Assembly (NCBI GenBank): GCA_041397625.1
Contig: JAWKWH010000003.1
Coordinates: forward strand, 478,246-542,245
Reading direction: 5' to 3'
DNA length: 64,000 nucleotides
Source: JAWKWH01 sp041397625
Lineage (GTDB): Bacteria; Pseudomonadota; Alphaproteobacteria; Rhizobiales; Rhizobiaceae
The number at the start of each line of letters is the position of its first letter. Within the stretch, counting starts at the first letter, position 1. Below the pieces are notes generated by a model. It had not been told where the DNA came from. It was given only the letters and a program-made list of their open reading frames with translations, and did no database searches. Shown here piece by piece: positions 8,099 through 17,112 of the stretch. Made by a program: the position numbers and the translations under genes.

Positions 8099-9099
8099 CC
8101 GACCCGCTTATTTCCGTCCGCGACCTGACGATCCGGTTCAAGACCGATGAAGGGCTGATCACGGCGGTCGAGGAGATGTCGTTCGACATCGCCCCGGGCG
8201 AGGTTCTCGGCCTCGTGGGTGAAAGCGGCTCGGGTAAATCGGTCACCGCCAAGGCGCTGATGCGGCTCAATGCCGACAACACGGTCTATGGCGACGACAG
8301 CAAGATCACGCTCAGGGCCAATGGCGAGCCGGTCGACGTGCTGTCGCTGAAGCGCAACAAGGACATGATGATCATCCGCGGCGGTGCTGTGTCGATGATC
8401 TTCCAGGAGCCGATGGCGAGCTTCGCGCCGGCGATCAAGATCGGCAGCCAGATGGTCGAACAGCTTCTGCTGCACAAGAAGATCTCCAAGGCGGAAGCAA
8501 AGAAGATCTCGGTGGAGATGCTGGAACGCGTCGGCATCTCGGATGCCGAGCGCCGCTTCGACCAGTACGCATTCGAGCTGTCCGGCGGCATGCGCCAGCG
8601 GGCGATGATCGCCATGGCGCTGTCGACCAATCCGAAGCTGCTGATCGCCGACGAACCGACGACAGCTCTCGATGTCACCATCCAGGCGCAGGTGATCGAC
8701 CTGATGAAGGACCTCGTTGCCGATTTCGGCATGGGCATCATCTTCATCACCCACGATCTCGGCGTCATCGCCCAGACGGCGGATCGGGTGGCGGTGATGT
8801 ATCTGGGCCGGCTCGTGGAGCAGGGGCCGGTGCGCAACGTCATCCGCAACCCGGCCCATCCCTATACGCAGGGGCTGATCAACGCGTTGCCCAAGCTCGA
8901 CGATCTCGACGCGCCGCTGACCCCGGTCGCCGGCGACATCCCGAGCCCGCTCGAGCGGCCGTCGGGCTGTGTGTTCCATACGCGCTGCCCCGTCGCCATC
9001 GCCGGGCGCTGCGACGTCGACGTGCCGCAGATGTTCGACATGGAGCCGGGCCATGGCGCGGCCTGCTTCGTCGCCGCCGACAGGAGGGAGATGGCATGA
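8095..9099 (+). CDS. Oligopeptide-type ABC transporter ATP-binding protein, DppD/OppD family
   Basis: Cytoplasmic ATPase of 334 residues that powers the importer. Visible motifs: Walker A GESGSGKS near residues 41-48, Q-loop in SMIFQEPMASFAPA, signature LSGGMRQRAMIAMALSTNP, Walker B LLIADEPTTALDVT, H-loop IFITHDLG. The C-terminal oligopeptide-ATPase extension (HPYTQGLINALPKL, then CVFHTRCPVAIAGRC with its cysteine cluster) fits the family. I set the start at the ATG overlapping the permease stop (8095) because the family N-terminus (MTDPLISVRDLTIRF) begins there; open frame upstream reads the permease gene in another frame. It ends with another ATGA overlap to the second ATPase. Confidence 0.95.
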   Translation: MTDPLISVRDLTIRFKTDEGLITAVEEMSFDIAPGEVLGLVGESGSGKSVTAKALMRLNADNTVYGDDSKITLRANGEPVDVLSLKRNKDMMIIRGGAVSMIFQEPMASFAPAIKIGSQMVEQLLLHKKISKAEAKKISVEMLERVGISDAERRFDQYAFELSGGMRQRAMIAMALSTNPKLLIADEPTTALDVTIQAQVIDLMKDLVADFGMGIIFITHDLGVIAQTADRVAVMYLGRLVEQGPVRNVIRNPAHPYTQGLINALPKLDDLDAPLTPVAGDIPSPLERPSGCVFHTRCPVAIAGRCDVDVPQMFDMEPGHGAACFVAADRREMA

Positions 9100-10100
9100 C
9101 CGACAAGCCGTTGATCTCGGCGCGCGATCTCTGCGTCTATTTCGGCATCGGCCGCCGGCTGCTCGGCTCGTCGGCGGTCATCCGCGCGGTCGAGAAGGTC
9201 AGCGTCGATATACCCAAGGGCTCGTTCTTCGGGCTGGTCGGCGAGAGCGGTTCAGGCAAGACGACCTTCGGCCGGGCGCTGCTGCGCGCCGCGCCGATCA
9301 CCGGCGGCCATGTCGCCTATGATGACGGCGAGGTCGCCTACGATGTCGCGACCATGTCGAAGGCGGACCTGAAGGAGTATCGCAAGCGCGCCCAGCTGAT
9401 CTTCCAGGACCCTTATGCGGCGCTCAGCCCGCGCATGACGGTGCGCGACATCATCGCCGAGCCGCTGGAGGTGATGAAGCTCACCTCGACGCGCGAGGAA
9501 ACCGATGCGCGCGTGCGCGAGATCGCGGCCAAGTGCCGGCTCAACCTCGAACATCTGCGCCGCTTCCCGCACGCCTTTTCCGGCGGTCAGCGTCAGCGCA
9601 TTTCGATCGCGCGGGCGCTGGTGTCCAACCCGCGTTTCGTCGTTGCCGACGAGAGTGTGGCCGCGCTTGACGTGTCGATCCAGGCCGACGTTCTAAACCT
9701 CCTGAAAGACCTGCAGAACGAGTTGGGTCTGACCTATCTGTTCATCAGCCACGATCTCTCCGTCGTCGCGCATATCTGCGACCATGTGGCGGTGATGTAT
9801 CTCGGCCGGCTGGTGGAAAGCGGGCCGACGCGTGACCTGTTCGACAAGCCGCGTCATCCCTATACCCAGGCGCTGTTGTCGGCGATCCCGTCGCTCGATC
9901 CCGATCATGGCGGCACCGCACAGAAGCTGGAGGGCGAGATCCCGAGCCCGGCCAACCCGCCGCCCGGCTGCAAGTTCCAGACCCGCTGCCGCTACGCCAC
10001 CGATCTGTGCCGCCGCGAGGAGCCGAAACTGGAGGAGGCCGGCCGCGAGCACGAGGTCGCCTGCCACCGCTGGAAGGAACTGGCCGCCGAAACGGCCTGA
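9096..10100 (+). CDS. Oligopeptide-type ABC transporter ATP-binding protein, DppF/OppF family
   Basis: Second ATPase, 334 residues, forming a heterodimer with the preceding protein. Motifs: Walker A GESGSGKTTFGRALL, Q-loop LIFQDPYAALSPRMTV, signature FSGGQRQRISIARALVSNP, Walker B FVVADESVAALDVS (the usual EPVSALDVS glutamate is kept but P is S), H-loop LFISHDLSVV. The C-terminal family tail HPYTQALLSAIPSLDP and the CKFQTRCRYATDLCRREEP cysteine cluster are present. Its ATG overlaps the upstream stop. It is the last gene of the transporter operon, and only 7 bp separate its stop from that of the converging hydrolase gene; no terminator hairpin is visible there. Confidence 0.95.
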   Translation: MTDKPLISARDLCVYFGIGRRLLGSSAVIRAVEKVSVDIPKGSFFGLVGESGSGKTTFGRALLRAAPITGGHVAYDDGEVAYDVATMSKADLKEYRKRAQLIFQDPYAALSPRMTVRDIIAEPLEVMKLTSTREETDARVREIAAKCRLNLEHLRRFPHAFSGGQRQRISIARALVSNPRFVVADESVAALDVSIQADVLNLLKDLQNELGLTYLFISHDLSVVAHICDHVAVMYLGRLVESGPTRDLFDKPRHPYTQALLSAIPSLDPDHGGTAQKLEGEIPSPANPPPGCKFQTRCRYATDLCRREEPKLEEAGREHEVACHRWKELAAETA

Positions 10101-10107
10101 GCGGTTG

Positions 10108-11646
10108 CTACCAGCGGCTGCCGGTCTTCACGCCTTTGTCGGTCAGTTTCATCAGCGCGCGCGACTGGTCGGCATGTTTCATGCGGTGATCGAGCATCTT
10201 TGCCGTCAGTCGGTAAAGCTCGCCCGCGAAAGCCGCGTCACCGGCGAGGTTTTGGCGTTCCAGCGGATCGTTCTCCAGGTCGAACAGCATCGGCGGCAGG
10301 CCACCGTTGAAATGGACGAGCTTGAAGCGCTCCTCGCGCAAAAGCGTGCAATTGCAAACGGTCGGGTGCGAACCGAGGAATGCCTGGAAGCGGGTCGGCT
10401 CAACGGGATCGCCATAGTCCATCTCGGCGAAAACGTAGTCGCGCCAGCCGTCCGGGACAACGCCGCCCACCAGCGGCAGCAGTGAGCGGCCGTCGAACGC
10501 ATGGGGAACTTCCCGTCCCATCCAGTCGAGGATAGTCGGCGCGATGTCGACGGATTCGGTAAACGCCTCGACGGTTCCGCCGGCGGCCGCGCCATTGCGC
10601 GGATCGCGGATGATCAGGGGTATGTGATAGGCCTGCTCGTGAATGGTGCGCTTGCCCCATTTCCGCTTGTCGCCGAGCATCTCGCCATGGTCGGCGGTGA
10701 GGATGACGAGCGTGTCGTCCGACTGCCCGGTCTCGTCGAGGAAATCGAGCAGGCGGCCGACATGGGCGTCGACCTCGCTTACCAGGCCGAAATACACCGC
10801 CCGCAGCGCGTCGGCGTCCTCGTCGGGCAGGTCGGCCATCCGGCCGTCGAAGCCGATAAAGAGTTCGTGTTCGCCGGTGGCGGAGAAGAATGCCTCGATG
10901 AACGGATGGCTCTTGCGATAGGCGTCGAAATCGGCCGGGCGGTCGGGCTTCGGCAGGTCGGCGAGGTCGTACATCCGGTTATATGGTTCCGGTGCGACGA
11001 GCGGCGGATGCGGCTTGATGAAGGTGACGTGGGCGAACCAGTCGGTACCGCCGCGCACCGACAGTGCCTTCAGCGTCTCGGTGGCCAGGAAAGCCGTTTC
11101 GCTGTCCTTGGCGTCGAACATGGCCGGGCCGCGAATATGGGCGCTGGGGCCGCCGTCGTCGCGGGGCAGATAGGTGGCCCAGTAGGCGTGGGGAAGGTCG
11201 TAGCCCTTGTGTTTCAGGTCGGCGAGCCATGTCCGGTTGCTCTCGGCGCGCATCTCGGCCATCTCGCGAAAGCCCGGCAGTACACCCTCATAGTCGGTGA
11301 GATCGGGATCGGCCGGCGCCCGCGAAGCGGGATCGGGGCTTGCGTCGGTGTAGCCGAACAGCAGCGGTTCGTAGCCGCGCTTGCGCGCCTCGGTGGCGAG
11401 GTTGGGCAGGTGGCCGGCCAGCGGCGTGCCGTTGCGCACCGAGCGGTGGTTCATCGCGTAGCGGCCGGTGAGCAGGCTTGCCCGCGCCGGGCCGCACGGA
11501 ACCGTCACCGTGTAGTGGCGGCGGAAGGTCACGCCACCGGCCATCAGGCGCCGGAGATTAGGCATCCGCACTGTGCCGGCGAGCCCGCCGAAGACGCAAT
11601 CGGCGCGCAACTGGTCGAGGACGATGAAGAGGATTTTCCCGGCCAT
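10108..11646 (-). CDS. Phosphonate monoester hydrolase / arylsulfatase-family enzyme
   Basis: Alkaline-phosphatase-superfamily hydrolase of 512 residues. The active-site signature C-x-P-x-R is present as CGPARASLLTGR with Cys51, the residue converted to formylglycine in this family. Metal-ligand segments are seen as FIVLDQLRADC (D11) and LVILTADHGEMLGD. The TVTVPCGPARASLLTG context and the C-terminal stretch (VHFNGGLPPMLFDLENDPLE) resemble the rhizobial phosphonate monoester hydrolases, known to cleave phosphonate, phosphate, sulfate and sulfonate esters, so the natural substrate is open. I start it at the ATG at 11646, with AGGA 7 nt before it; the longer open frame upstream lacks family similarity. 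No signal peptide, so probably cytoplasmic. It is divergent from xsc. Confidence 0.88.
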   Translation of the reverse strand: MAGKILFIVLDQLRADCVFGGLAGTVRMPNLRRLMAGGVTFRRHYTVTVPCGPARASLLTGRYAMNHRSVRNGTPLAGHLPNLATEARKRGYEPLLFGYTDASPDPASRAPADPDLTDYEGVLPGFREMAEMRAESNRTWLADLKHKGYDLPHAYWATYLPRDDGGPSAHIRGPAMFDAKDSETAFLATETLKALSVRGGTDWFAHVTFIKPHPPLVAPEPYNRMYDLADLPKPDRPADFDAYRKSHPFIEAFFSATGEHELFIGFDGRMADLPDEDADALRAVYFGLVSEVDAHVGRLLDFLDETGQSDDTLVILTADHGEMLGDKRKWGKRTIHEQAYHIPLIIRDPRNGAAAGGTVEAFTESVDIAPTILDWMGREVPHAFDGRSLLPLVGGVVPDGWRDYVFAEMDYGDPVEPTRFQAFLGSHPTVCNCTLLREERFKLVHFNGGLPPMLFDLENDPLERQNLAGDAAFAGELYRLTAKMLDHRMKHADQSRALMKLTDKGVKTGSRW

Positions 11647-11928
11647 GACGGTATCCTGTTGCTTGGCGGAACGGAGGCGGACGCACCCGATCTGAAGCAC
11701 GGATCGTCGGGCGAGATCAACCGAAATGGGGGCCTGCGGGCAGGGGTGCCGCGCGGCCGGTCGCTGATATGCGGAAACGCTCTGCACCAATGCTCATGGA
11801 CCAACGCAGGGAAGATGCCAGGCCCTAGTGGATGATCCGGCTTGGCCCTAAACCGGACTGCGAGACGGATCAATGCGCCGGTACCGCGGGAAAGGCTCCG
11901 CGCCGGCGGAGACAGGGAAGACAAAGCC
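11647..11928. other. Divergent promoter region between hydrolase and xsc
   Basis: About 280 bp between two genes read away from each other, so it must contain their promoters. It holds no convincing gene. I noted only a weak long-range repeat (GATCCG...CGGATC around 11834-11871) and no clear -35/-10 pair or palindrome strong enough to call an operator. Confidence 0.45.
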
Positions 11929-13704
11929 ATGAAAATGACCACGGAAGAAGCCTTCGTGAAAGTGCTGCAGATGCATGGCATCGAGCACGCATTCGGCATC
12001 ATCGGTTCGGCGTTCATGCCGATCTCAGACCTGTTCCCCAGGGCGGGAATCACGTTCTGGGACGTGGCGCACGAGACCAATGGCGGGCTGATCTGCGACG
12101 GCTACACGCGCGCCACCGGCAAGATGGGCATGGCGATCGCCCAGAACGGGCCGGGTGTCACCGGCTTCGTCACCGCCATCAAGACCGCCTACTGGAACCA
12201 CACGCCGATGCTGCTGGTCACCCCCCAGGCGGCCAACAAGACCATCGGACAGGGCGGCTTCCAGGAAGTCAACCAGATGCCGATGTTCGCCGAGATGGTG
12301 TGCTACCAGGAGGAGGTGCGCGACGCATCGCGCATCGCCGAGGTGCTGAACCGGGTGATCGAGAAGGCCTGGCGCGGCTCGGCGCCGGCGCAGATCAACG
12401 TGCCGCGCGACTACTGGACGCAAGTGATCGACATCGAACTGCCGCAGATGATCCGCTTCGAGCGGCCGTCCGGCGGCAGGCAGGCCATCGCCGAGGCGGC
12501 GAAACTGCTGTCGGAAGCGACGTTTCCGGTGATCCTCAACGGCGCTGGCGTGGTGCTGGGCGGCGCCATCGAGGCGTCAAAGGCGCTGGCCGAGCGGCTG
12601 TCGGCGCCGGTCTGCTGCAACTACCAGCACAATGACGCCTTTCCGGGCAGCCATCCGCTCTCCTGCGGTCCGCTCGGCTATAACGGCTCCAAGGCGGCGA
12701 TGGAACTGATCTCGAAGGCCGACGTGGTGCTGGCGCTCGGCACCAGGCTGAACCCGTTCTCAACCCTGCCGGGCTACGGCATCGACTACTGGCCGAAGCA
12801 GGCGAAGATCATCCAGGTCGACATCAATGCCGACCGCATCGGCCTGACCAAGAAGGTCACCGTCGGCATCCAGGGTGACGCCAGGCAGGTGGCCGAGCAG
12901 ATCCTCGAACAGCTTGCCGGCACGGCCGGCGACGCCGGCCGCAAGGAGCGCGAGGCGCTGGTGCACCAGACCAAATCGGCCTGGCTGCAGACGCTGTCGA
13001 GCATGGACCACGAAGACGACGATCCGGGCACGACGTGGAACGAGCGGGCGCGCAAGCGCGACGCCGACCGCATGTCGCCGCGCCAGGCCTGGCGGGCGAT
13101 CCAGGCGGGCCTGCCGGAAGATGCGATCATCTCGTCGGACATCGGTAACAACTGCGCCATCGGCAACGCCTATCCGACCTTCGAGAAGGGGCGGAAATAT
13201 CTGGCGCCCGGCCTGTTCGGCCCATGCGGCTACGGCTTTCCGTCGATCATCGGCGCCAAGATCGGCTGCCCGGACACGCCGGTGGTCGGCTTTGCCGGCG
13301 ACGGCGCCTTCGGCATCTCGATGAACGAGATGAGCTCGGTCGGGCGCAAGGAGTGGCCCGGCATCACCATGGTGATCTTCCGCAACTATCAATGGGGCGC
13401 GGAAAAGCGCAACACGACGCTGTGGTACGACGACAATTTCGTCGGCACCGAGCTTGATCCGCACCTTTCCTATGCCCGCGTGGCCGAGGGTTGCGGGCTC
13501 AAGGGCGTCACGGTGCGCAGCGCAGCCGAACTGACCGATGCGCTTCAGGCGGCATGCGCGGCACAGAAGGACGGTATCACCACCTTCATCGAAGTGATCC
13601 TCAACCAGGAACTGGGCGAGCCGTTCCGCCGCGACGCAATGAAGAAGCCGGTCGAGGTCGCCGGCATCGACGCAAACGACATGCGCGCCCAGCGGCCGGT
13701 CTGA
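11929..13704 (+). CDS. xsc: Sulfoacetaldehyde acetyltransferase
   Basis: Thiamine-diphosphate enzyme of 591 residues that turns sulfoacetaldehyde plus phosphate into acetyl phosphate and sulfite, the desulfonation step of taurine, isethionate and related C2 sulfonates. The N-terminus (MKMTTEEAFVKVLQMHGIEH, followed by AFGIIGSAFMPISDLFP) is nearly diagnostic for Xsc. The ThDP-activating glutamate is Glu49 in WDVAHETNGG, and the diphosphate/Mg site GDG is at 457-459 in a GDG...FRNYQWGAEKR context. The start at 11929 follows an AGGGAAG; an upstream in-frame ATG adds 29 residues not seen in the family. Unlike well-studied loci, no tauR, pta or taurine dehydrogenase/aminotransferase gene is adjacent. 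Acetyl phosphate would need a phosphotransacetylase or acetate kinase encoded elsewhere. Confidence 0.93.
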   Translation: MKMTTEEAFVKVLQMHGIEHAFGIIGSAFMPISDLFPRAGITFWDVAHETNGGLICDGYTRATGKMGMAIAQNGPGVTGFVTAIKTAYWNHTPMLLVTPQAANKTIGQGGFQEVNQMPMFAEMVCYQEEVRDASRIAEVLNRVIEKAWRGSAPAQINVPRDYWTQVIDIELPQMIRFERPSGGRQAIAEAAKLLSEATFPVILNGAGVVLGGAIEASKALAERLSAPVCCNYQHNDAFPGSHPLSCGPLGYNGSKAAMELISKADVVLALGTRLNPFSTLPGYGIDYWPKQAKIIQVDINADRIGLTKKVTVGIQGDARQVAEQILEQLAGTAGDAGRKEREALVHQTKSAWLQTLSSMDHEDDDPGTTWNERARKRDADRMSPRQAWRAIQAGLPEDAIISSDIGNNCAIGNAYPTFEKGRKYLAPGLFGPCGYGFPSIIGAKIGCPDTPVVGFAGDGAFGISMNEMSSVGRKEWPGITMVIFRNYQWGAEKRNTTLWYDDNFVGTELDPHLSYARVAEGCGLKGVTVRSAAELTDALQAACAAQKDGITTFIEVILNQELGEPFRRDAMKKPVEVAGIDANDMRAQRPV

Positions 13705-13792
13705 GTGCTTCCAGCTTCATGGGGAATTGCCAAAGGCGATGCCTGACGGGTAGCGTTGCGGCCCTGAATCATCGCCAACTGGATGGATCCCA

Positions 13793-15586
13793 ATGCCTGC
13801 CGTGAAACCGTGGAATGAAGTGGCGCCGCGCCTGGTCGACGTGGCGATGGGGCGGACGCCGGCCGATACGGTGATCCGCAACGGCAAGTGGGTCAATGTC
13901 TACTCCGGCGAGATCGTGACCGGCACCGACATCGCCATTTCCGCCGGGCGTTTCGCCTATGCCGGGCCCGACGCCGGCCATACGATCGGTGATGAGACCA
14001 GGGTGATCGAGGCCGACGGCCGCTACATGCTGCCCGGCCTCTGCGACGGCCACATGCATGTCGAAAGCGGCATGGTGACGGTGACCGAGTTCGCCCGCGC
14101 GGTCATTCCGCACGGCACCACGTCGATGTTCATCGATCCGCACGAGATCGCAAATGTGCTCGGTGTGCCCGGCGTCAGGCTGATGCATGACGAGGCGGCC
14201 GGCCTGCCGATCAACGTCCTGGTGCAGATGCCCTCCTGCGTGCCGTCGGCGCCGGGGCTGGAACTGGCCGGCGCGGAACTTAGCGTCGAGGACATCGCCG
14301 AGGCGATGAACTGGCCCAACATCATCGGGCTCGGCGAGATGATGAATTTTCCGGGCGTCGCCGCCAACGATGCCAAGATGATGGGCGAGATCGCCGCCAC
14401 GCAGGCCGCCGGCAAGACGGTCGGCGGCCACTATGCCTCGCCCGATCTCGGCCCACCGTTCCATGCCTATGCCGCGGGCGGACCGGCCGACGACCACGAG
14501 GGCACGCGCGCCGACGACGCGATTGCCCGCGTGCGCCAGGGCATGCGCGCCATGCTGCGGCTGGGGTCGGCCTGGTACGACGTCGCCGAGCAGGTCAAGG
14601 CGGTGACAGAACAAGGTATTGATCCGCGCAATTTCATCCTGTGCACCGACGACAGCCATTCCGGCACGCTGGTCAATGACGGCCACATGAACCGGGTGCT
14701 GCGCCACGCCATCGCCCAGGGGCTGAAGCCCGTGACCGCGATCCAGATGGCGACACTCAACACCGCCCAGCATTTCGGGCTTGAGCGCGAGATCGGCTCG
14801 ATCGCGCCGGGTAGGCGCGCCGACCTGGTGATCACGTCGGACCTGGTAACCCTGCCCGTCGAACTGGTGATCGCCGGCGGCGAGGTGGTGGCCGAAAACG
14901 GTGAACTGGCGATCGAACTGCCCGTGTTCGACTATCCGCAGTCGGCCCGCGGCACGGTGCATCTTGGCAAGACCCTCGAAGCGGCCGATTTCGATATCGC
15001 CGCGAAGGAGGGCGCCAATTCGGTGCGCGCCCGCGTGATCGGCGTCATCGAGAACCAGGCGCCGACCAGGGCGCTGGAGGCCGACCTGCCGGTGGAGGAC
15101 GGCCTCGTCGGCATGGACCGGGCAAACGATGTCTGCCAGATCGCGCTGGTCGAGCGCCACCGCGCCACCGGCATGGTCGTCAACGGCTTCGTCTCCGGTT
15201 TCGGCTACGAGAAGGACTGCGCCGTCGCCTCGACGGTCGCCCACGACAGCCATCACATGATCGTCGTCGGCACCAACAAGGAGGACATGGCGCTCGCCGC
15301 CAACCGGCTCGGCGAGGTCGGCGGCGGCATCGTCGTCGTCTCGGAAGGCAGGGAACTGGCGCTGGTCGAACTGCCGATCGCCGGACTGATGTCGGACGAG
15401 CGCTCAGACATCGTCGCCGCCAAGGCCGAAAGAATGGTCGAGGCGATGGCCGAGTGCGGCTGCACGCTCAACAACGCCTACATGCAGCATTCGCTTCTGG
15501 CGCTGGTGGTCATCCCGGCCTTGCGCATTTCCGACCAGGGCATCGTCGACGTGACAAAGTTCGAGAAGGTCGACCTGTTTGTCTGA
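13793..15586 (+). CDS. ade: Adenine deaminase (amidohydrolase family)
   Basis: Metal-dependent amidohydrolase of 597 residues, the normal length for Ade, which converts adenine to hypoxanthine and ammonia. The metal-binding HMHVESG motif appears after YMLPGLCDG near residue 85. Other family landmarks are TTSMFIDPHEIANVLGVPGV, GLGEMMNFPGV, FILCTDDSHSG, IAPGRRADLVI and the C-terminal MVVNGFVSGFGYEKDCAVAS with ASTVAHDSHH. It is 88 bp after xsc and 135 bp before the ligase gene. Why a purine-salvage enzyme sits in a sulfonate/amine gene set is unclear. Ade-like proteins include members with other amide or imine substrates, so the adenine assignment is by family, not by context. Confidence 0.88.
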   Translation: MPAVKPWNEVAPRLVDVAMGRTPADTVIRNGKWVNVYSGEIVTGTDIAISAGRFAYAGPDAGHTIGDETRVIEADGRYMLPGLCDGHMHVESGMVTVTEFARAVIPHGTTSMFIDPHEIANVLGVPGVRLMHDEAAGLPINVLVQMPSCVPSAPGLELAGAELSVEDIAEAMNWPNIIGLGEMMNFPGVAANDAKMMGEIAATQAAGKTVGGHYASPDLGPPFHAYAAGGPADDHEGTRADDAIARVRQGMRAMLRLGSAWYDVAEQVKAVTEQGIDPRNFILCTDDSHSGTLVNDGHMNRVLRHAIAQGLKPVTAIQMATLNTAQHFGLEREIGSIAPGRRADLVITSDLVTLPVELVIAGGEVVAENGELAIELPVFDYPQSARGTVHLGKTLEAADFDIAAKEGANSVRARVIGVIENQAPTRALEADLPVEDGLVGMDRANDVCQIALVERHRATGMVVNGFVSGFGYEKDCAVASTVAHDSHHMIVVGTNKEDMALAANRLGEVGGGIVVVSEGRELALVELPIAGLMSDERSDIVAAKAERMVEAMAECGCTLNNAYMQHSLLALVVIPALRISDQGIVDVTKFEKVDLFV

Positions 15587-15721
15587 TGTCGGGTACGGCC
15601 GCGGAAGCGTGTTTTTGGACTCCGGCCCGGAATCAATCTGTGCTACCCGACAGGATGGTTTTGAGATTGCGGCCGGGCATTGCCGCCGGCCGGTTATGCG
15701 CAGGCAGGAGGGGAGACGATC

Positions 15722-17089
15722 ATGCCGGGAAACCTGACACTGGACGGGCTGAAGAAAGCCGTCGATGCCGGCGAGATCGACACGGTGCTCGCCTGCCAGG
15801 TTGACATGCAGGGCCGGTTGATGGGCAAGCGCCTGCATGCGCGTTACTTCCTCGACAGCGGCGTCAACGAGACCCACAGCTGCAACTACCTGCTGGCGAC
15901 CGACATGGAGATGTACACGGTCGAGGGCTACGCCTCGACGAGCTGGGCCAAGGGCTATGGCGACTACACGATGAAGCCCGATCTTTCGACGCTGCGCCGC
16001 ATCCCCTGGCTGGAGCGTACCGCGATGGTGCTGTGCGACGTGCTCGACCATCATGGTCACGAGGAAGTCGCGCATGCGCCGCGCGCCATGCTGAAAAGCC
16101 AGGTCAGGCGGCTCGAGGCGATGGGTCTGACGGCGATGGCGGCGACCGAGCTTGAATGTTTCCTGTTCAAGCAGAGCTACGAGGAGGCGCATTCAGGCGG
16201 CTATCGCGGCCTGCAGCCGATCAGCCCCTATAACGAGGACTACCATATCTTCCAGACCACCAAGGAAGAAAACGTCATGCAGGCGATCCGCAACGGGCTT
16301 TACGGTGCCGGCATCCCGATCGAGGGCACCAAGGGCGAGGCCGATGCCGGCCAGGAGGAGATCAACGTCAAATATTCCGACGCGCTCGACGCCGCCGACA
16401 ACCACGCGATCACCAAGAATGCCGCCAAGGAGATCGCTTGGGCCAACGGCCGGGCGCTGACCTTCCTGGCCAAATGGAGCCACGACTACGCCGGCAATTC
16501 GGCGCACGTCCATCAGTCGCTGTGGACGCTCGATGGCAAGCCCGCCTTTTTCGACAAGGATGGCGAATACGGCATGTCGGAGACGATGCGCCACTATCTG
16601 GCCGGTCTCATCCACCATGCCGGCGAGATTTCGGTGTTCCTGGCGCCATACATCAATTCCTACAAGCGCTTCGCCAAGGGCACCTTCGCGCCGACCAAGG
16701 CGATCTGGTCGCGCGACAACCGCACCGCCGGCTTCCGCCTTTGCGGCGACGGCACCAAGTCCGTGCGTATCGAGTGCCGCATCGGCGGCTCCGACCTCAA
16801 TCCGCACCTGGCGCTCGCCGCACAGCTCGCGGCGGGAATTTCCGGCATTGAGAACAGGATGAAACTGGAACCGGAGTTCACCGGCGACGCTTATGAGGCG
16901 CAGGGCGCGCAGGGCATCGCCACCAATCTGCGCGACGCCAAGGACGCGCTGAAGGCGTCGAAAATGCTGCGCAAGACATTCGGCGACGCGGTTGTCGACC
17001 ACTATGTGCACGCCGCCGAGTGGGAGATCGAGGAGCACGAGCGCAAGGTGACCGACTGGGAGGTGGCGCGCGGTTTCGAGCGCGCCTGA
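15722..17089 (+). CDS. Glutamine synthetase-like ligase (gamma-glutamyl-amine ligase type)
   Basis: ATP-dependent ligase of 455 residues in the glutamine synthetase fold. The N-terminal beta-grasp region (VLACQVDMQGRLMGKRLHAR) and catalytic-domain landmarks are visible: TAMAATELECFLFK, GQEEINVKYSDALDAADNHA, NSAHVHQSLW (HVHQS glutamate/metal loop), NSYKRFAKGTFAPT and RIECRIGGSDLNPHLALAAQ. This subtype groups with PuuA/GlnT-like enzymes that join glutamate to amines (polyamines, ethanolamine, alkylamines) rather than with housekeeping GlnA. The start at 15722 follows a strong GGAGGGGAG. Aldehyde and alcohol dehydrogenase genes follow within 23 and 5 bp, the partners expected for oxidising a gamma-glutamylated amino-alcohol. 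True ammonia-using glutamine synthetase activity cannot be excluded. Confidence 0.85.
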   Translation: MPGNLTLDGLKKAVDAGEIDTVLACQVDMQGRLMGKRLHARYFLDSGVNETHSCNYLLATDMEMYTVEGYASTSWAKGYGDYTMKPDLSTLRRIPWLERTAMVLCDVLDHHGHEEVAHAPRAMLKSQVRRLEAMGLTAMAATELECFLFKQSYEEAHSGGYRGLQPISPYNEDYHIFQTTKEENVMQAIRNGLYGAGIPIEGTKGEADAGQEEINVKYSDALDAADNHAITKNAAKEIAWANGRALTFLAKWSHDYAGNSAHVHQSLWTLDGKPAFFDKDGEYGMSETMRHYLAGLIHHAGEISVFLAPYINSYKRFAKGTFAPTKAIWSRDNRTAGFRLCGDGTKSVRIECRIGGSDLNPHLALAAQLAAGISGIENRMKLEPEFTGDAYEAQGAQGIATNLRDAKDALKASKMLRKTFGDAVVDHYVHAAEWEIEEHERKVTDWEVARGFERA

Positions 17090-17112
17090 CGGGATCGAGC
17101 GGGAGGACGGAC

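Noticed and set aside
10101..10107. Terminator between the converging transporter and hydrolase genes
   Set aside because: Only 7 bp are available and no hairpin with a U-run is visible.
11834..11871. GATCCG...CGGATC repeat upstream of xsc as an operator
   Set aside because: Arms are only 6 bp and 26 nt apart; too weak to separate from chance.
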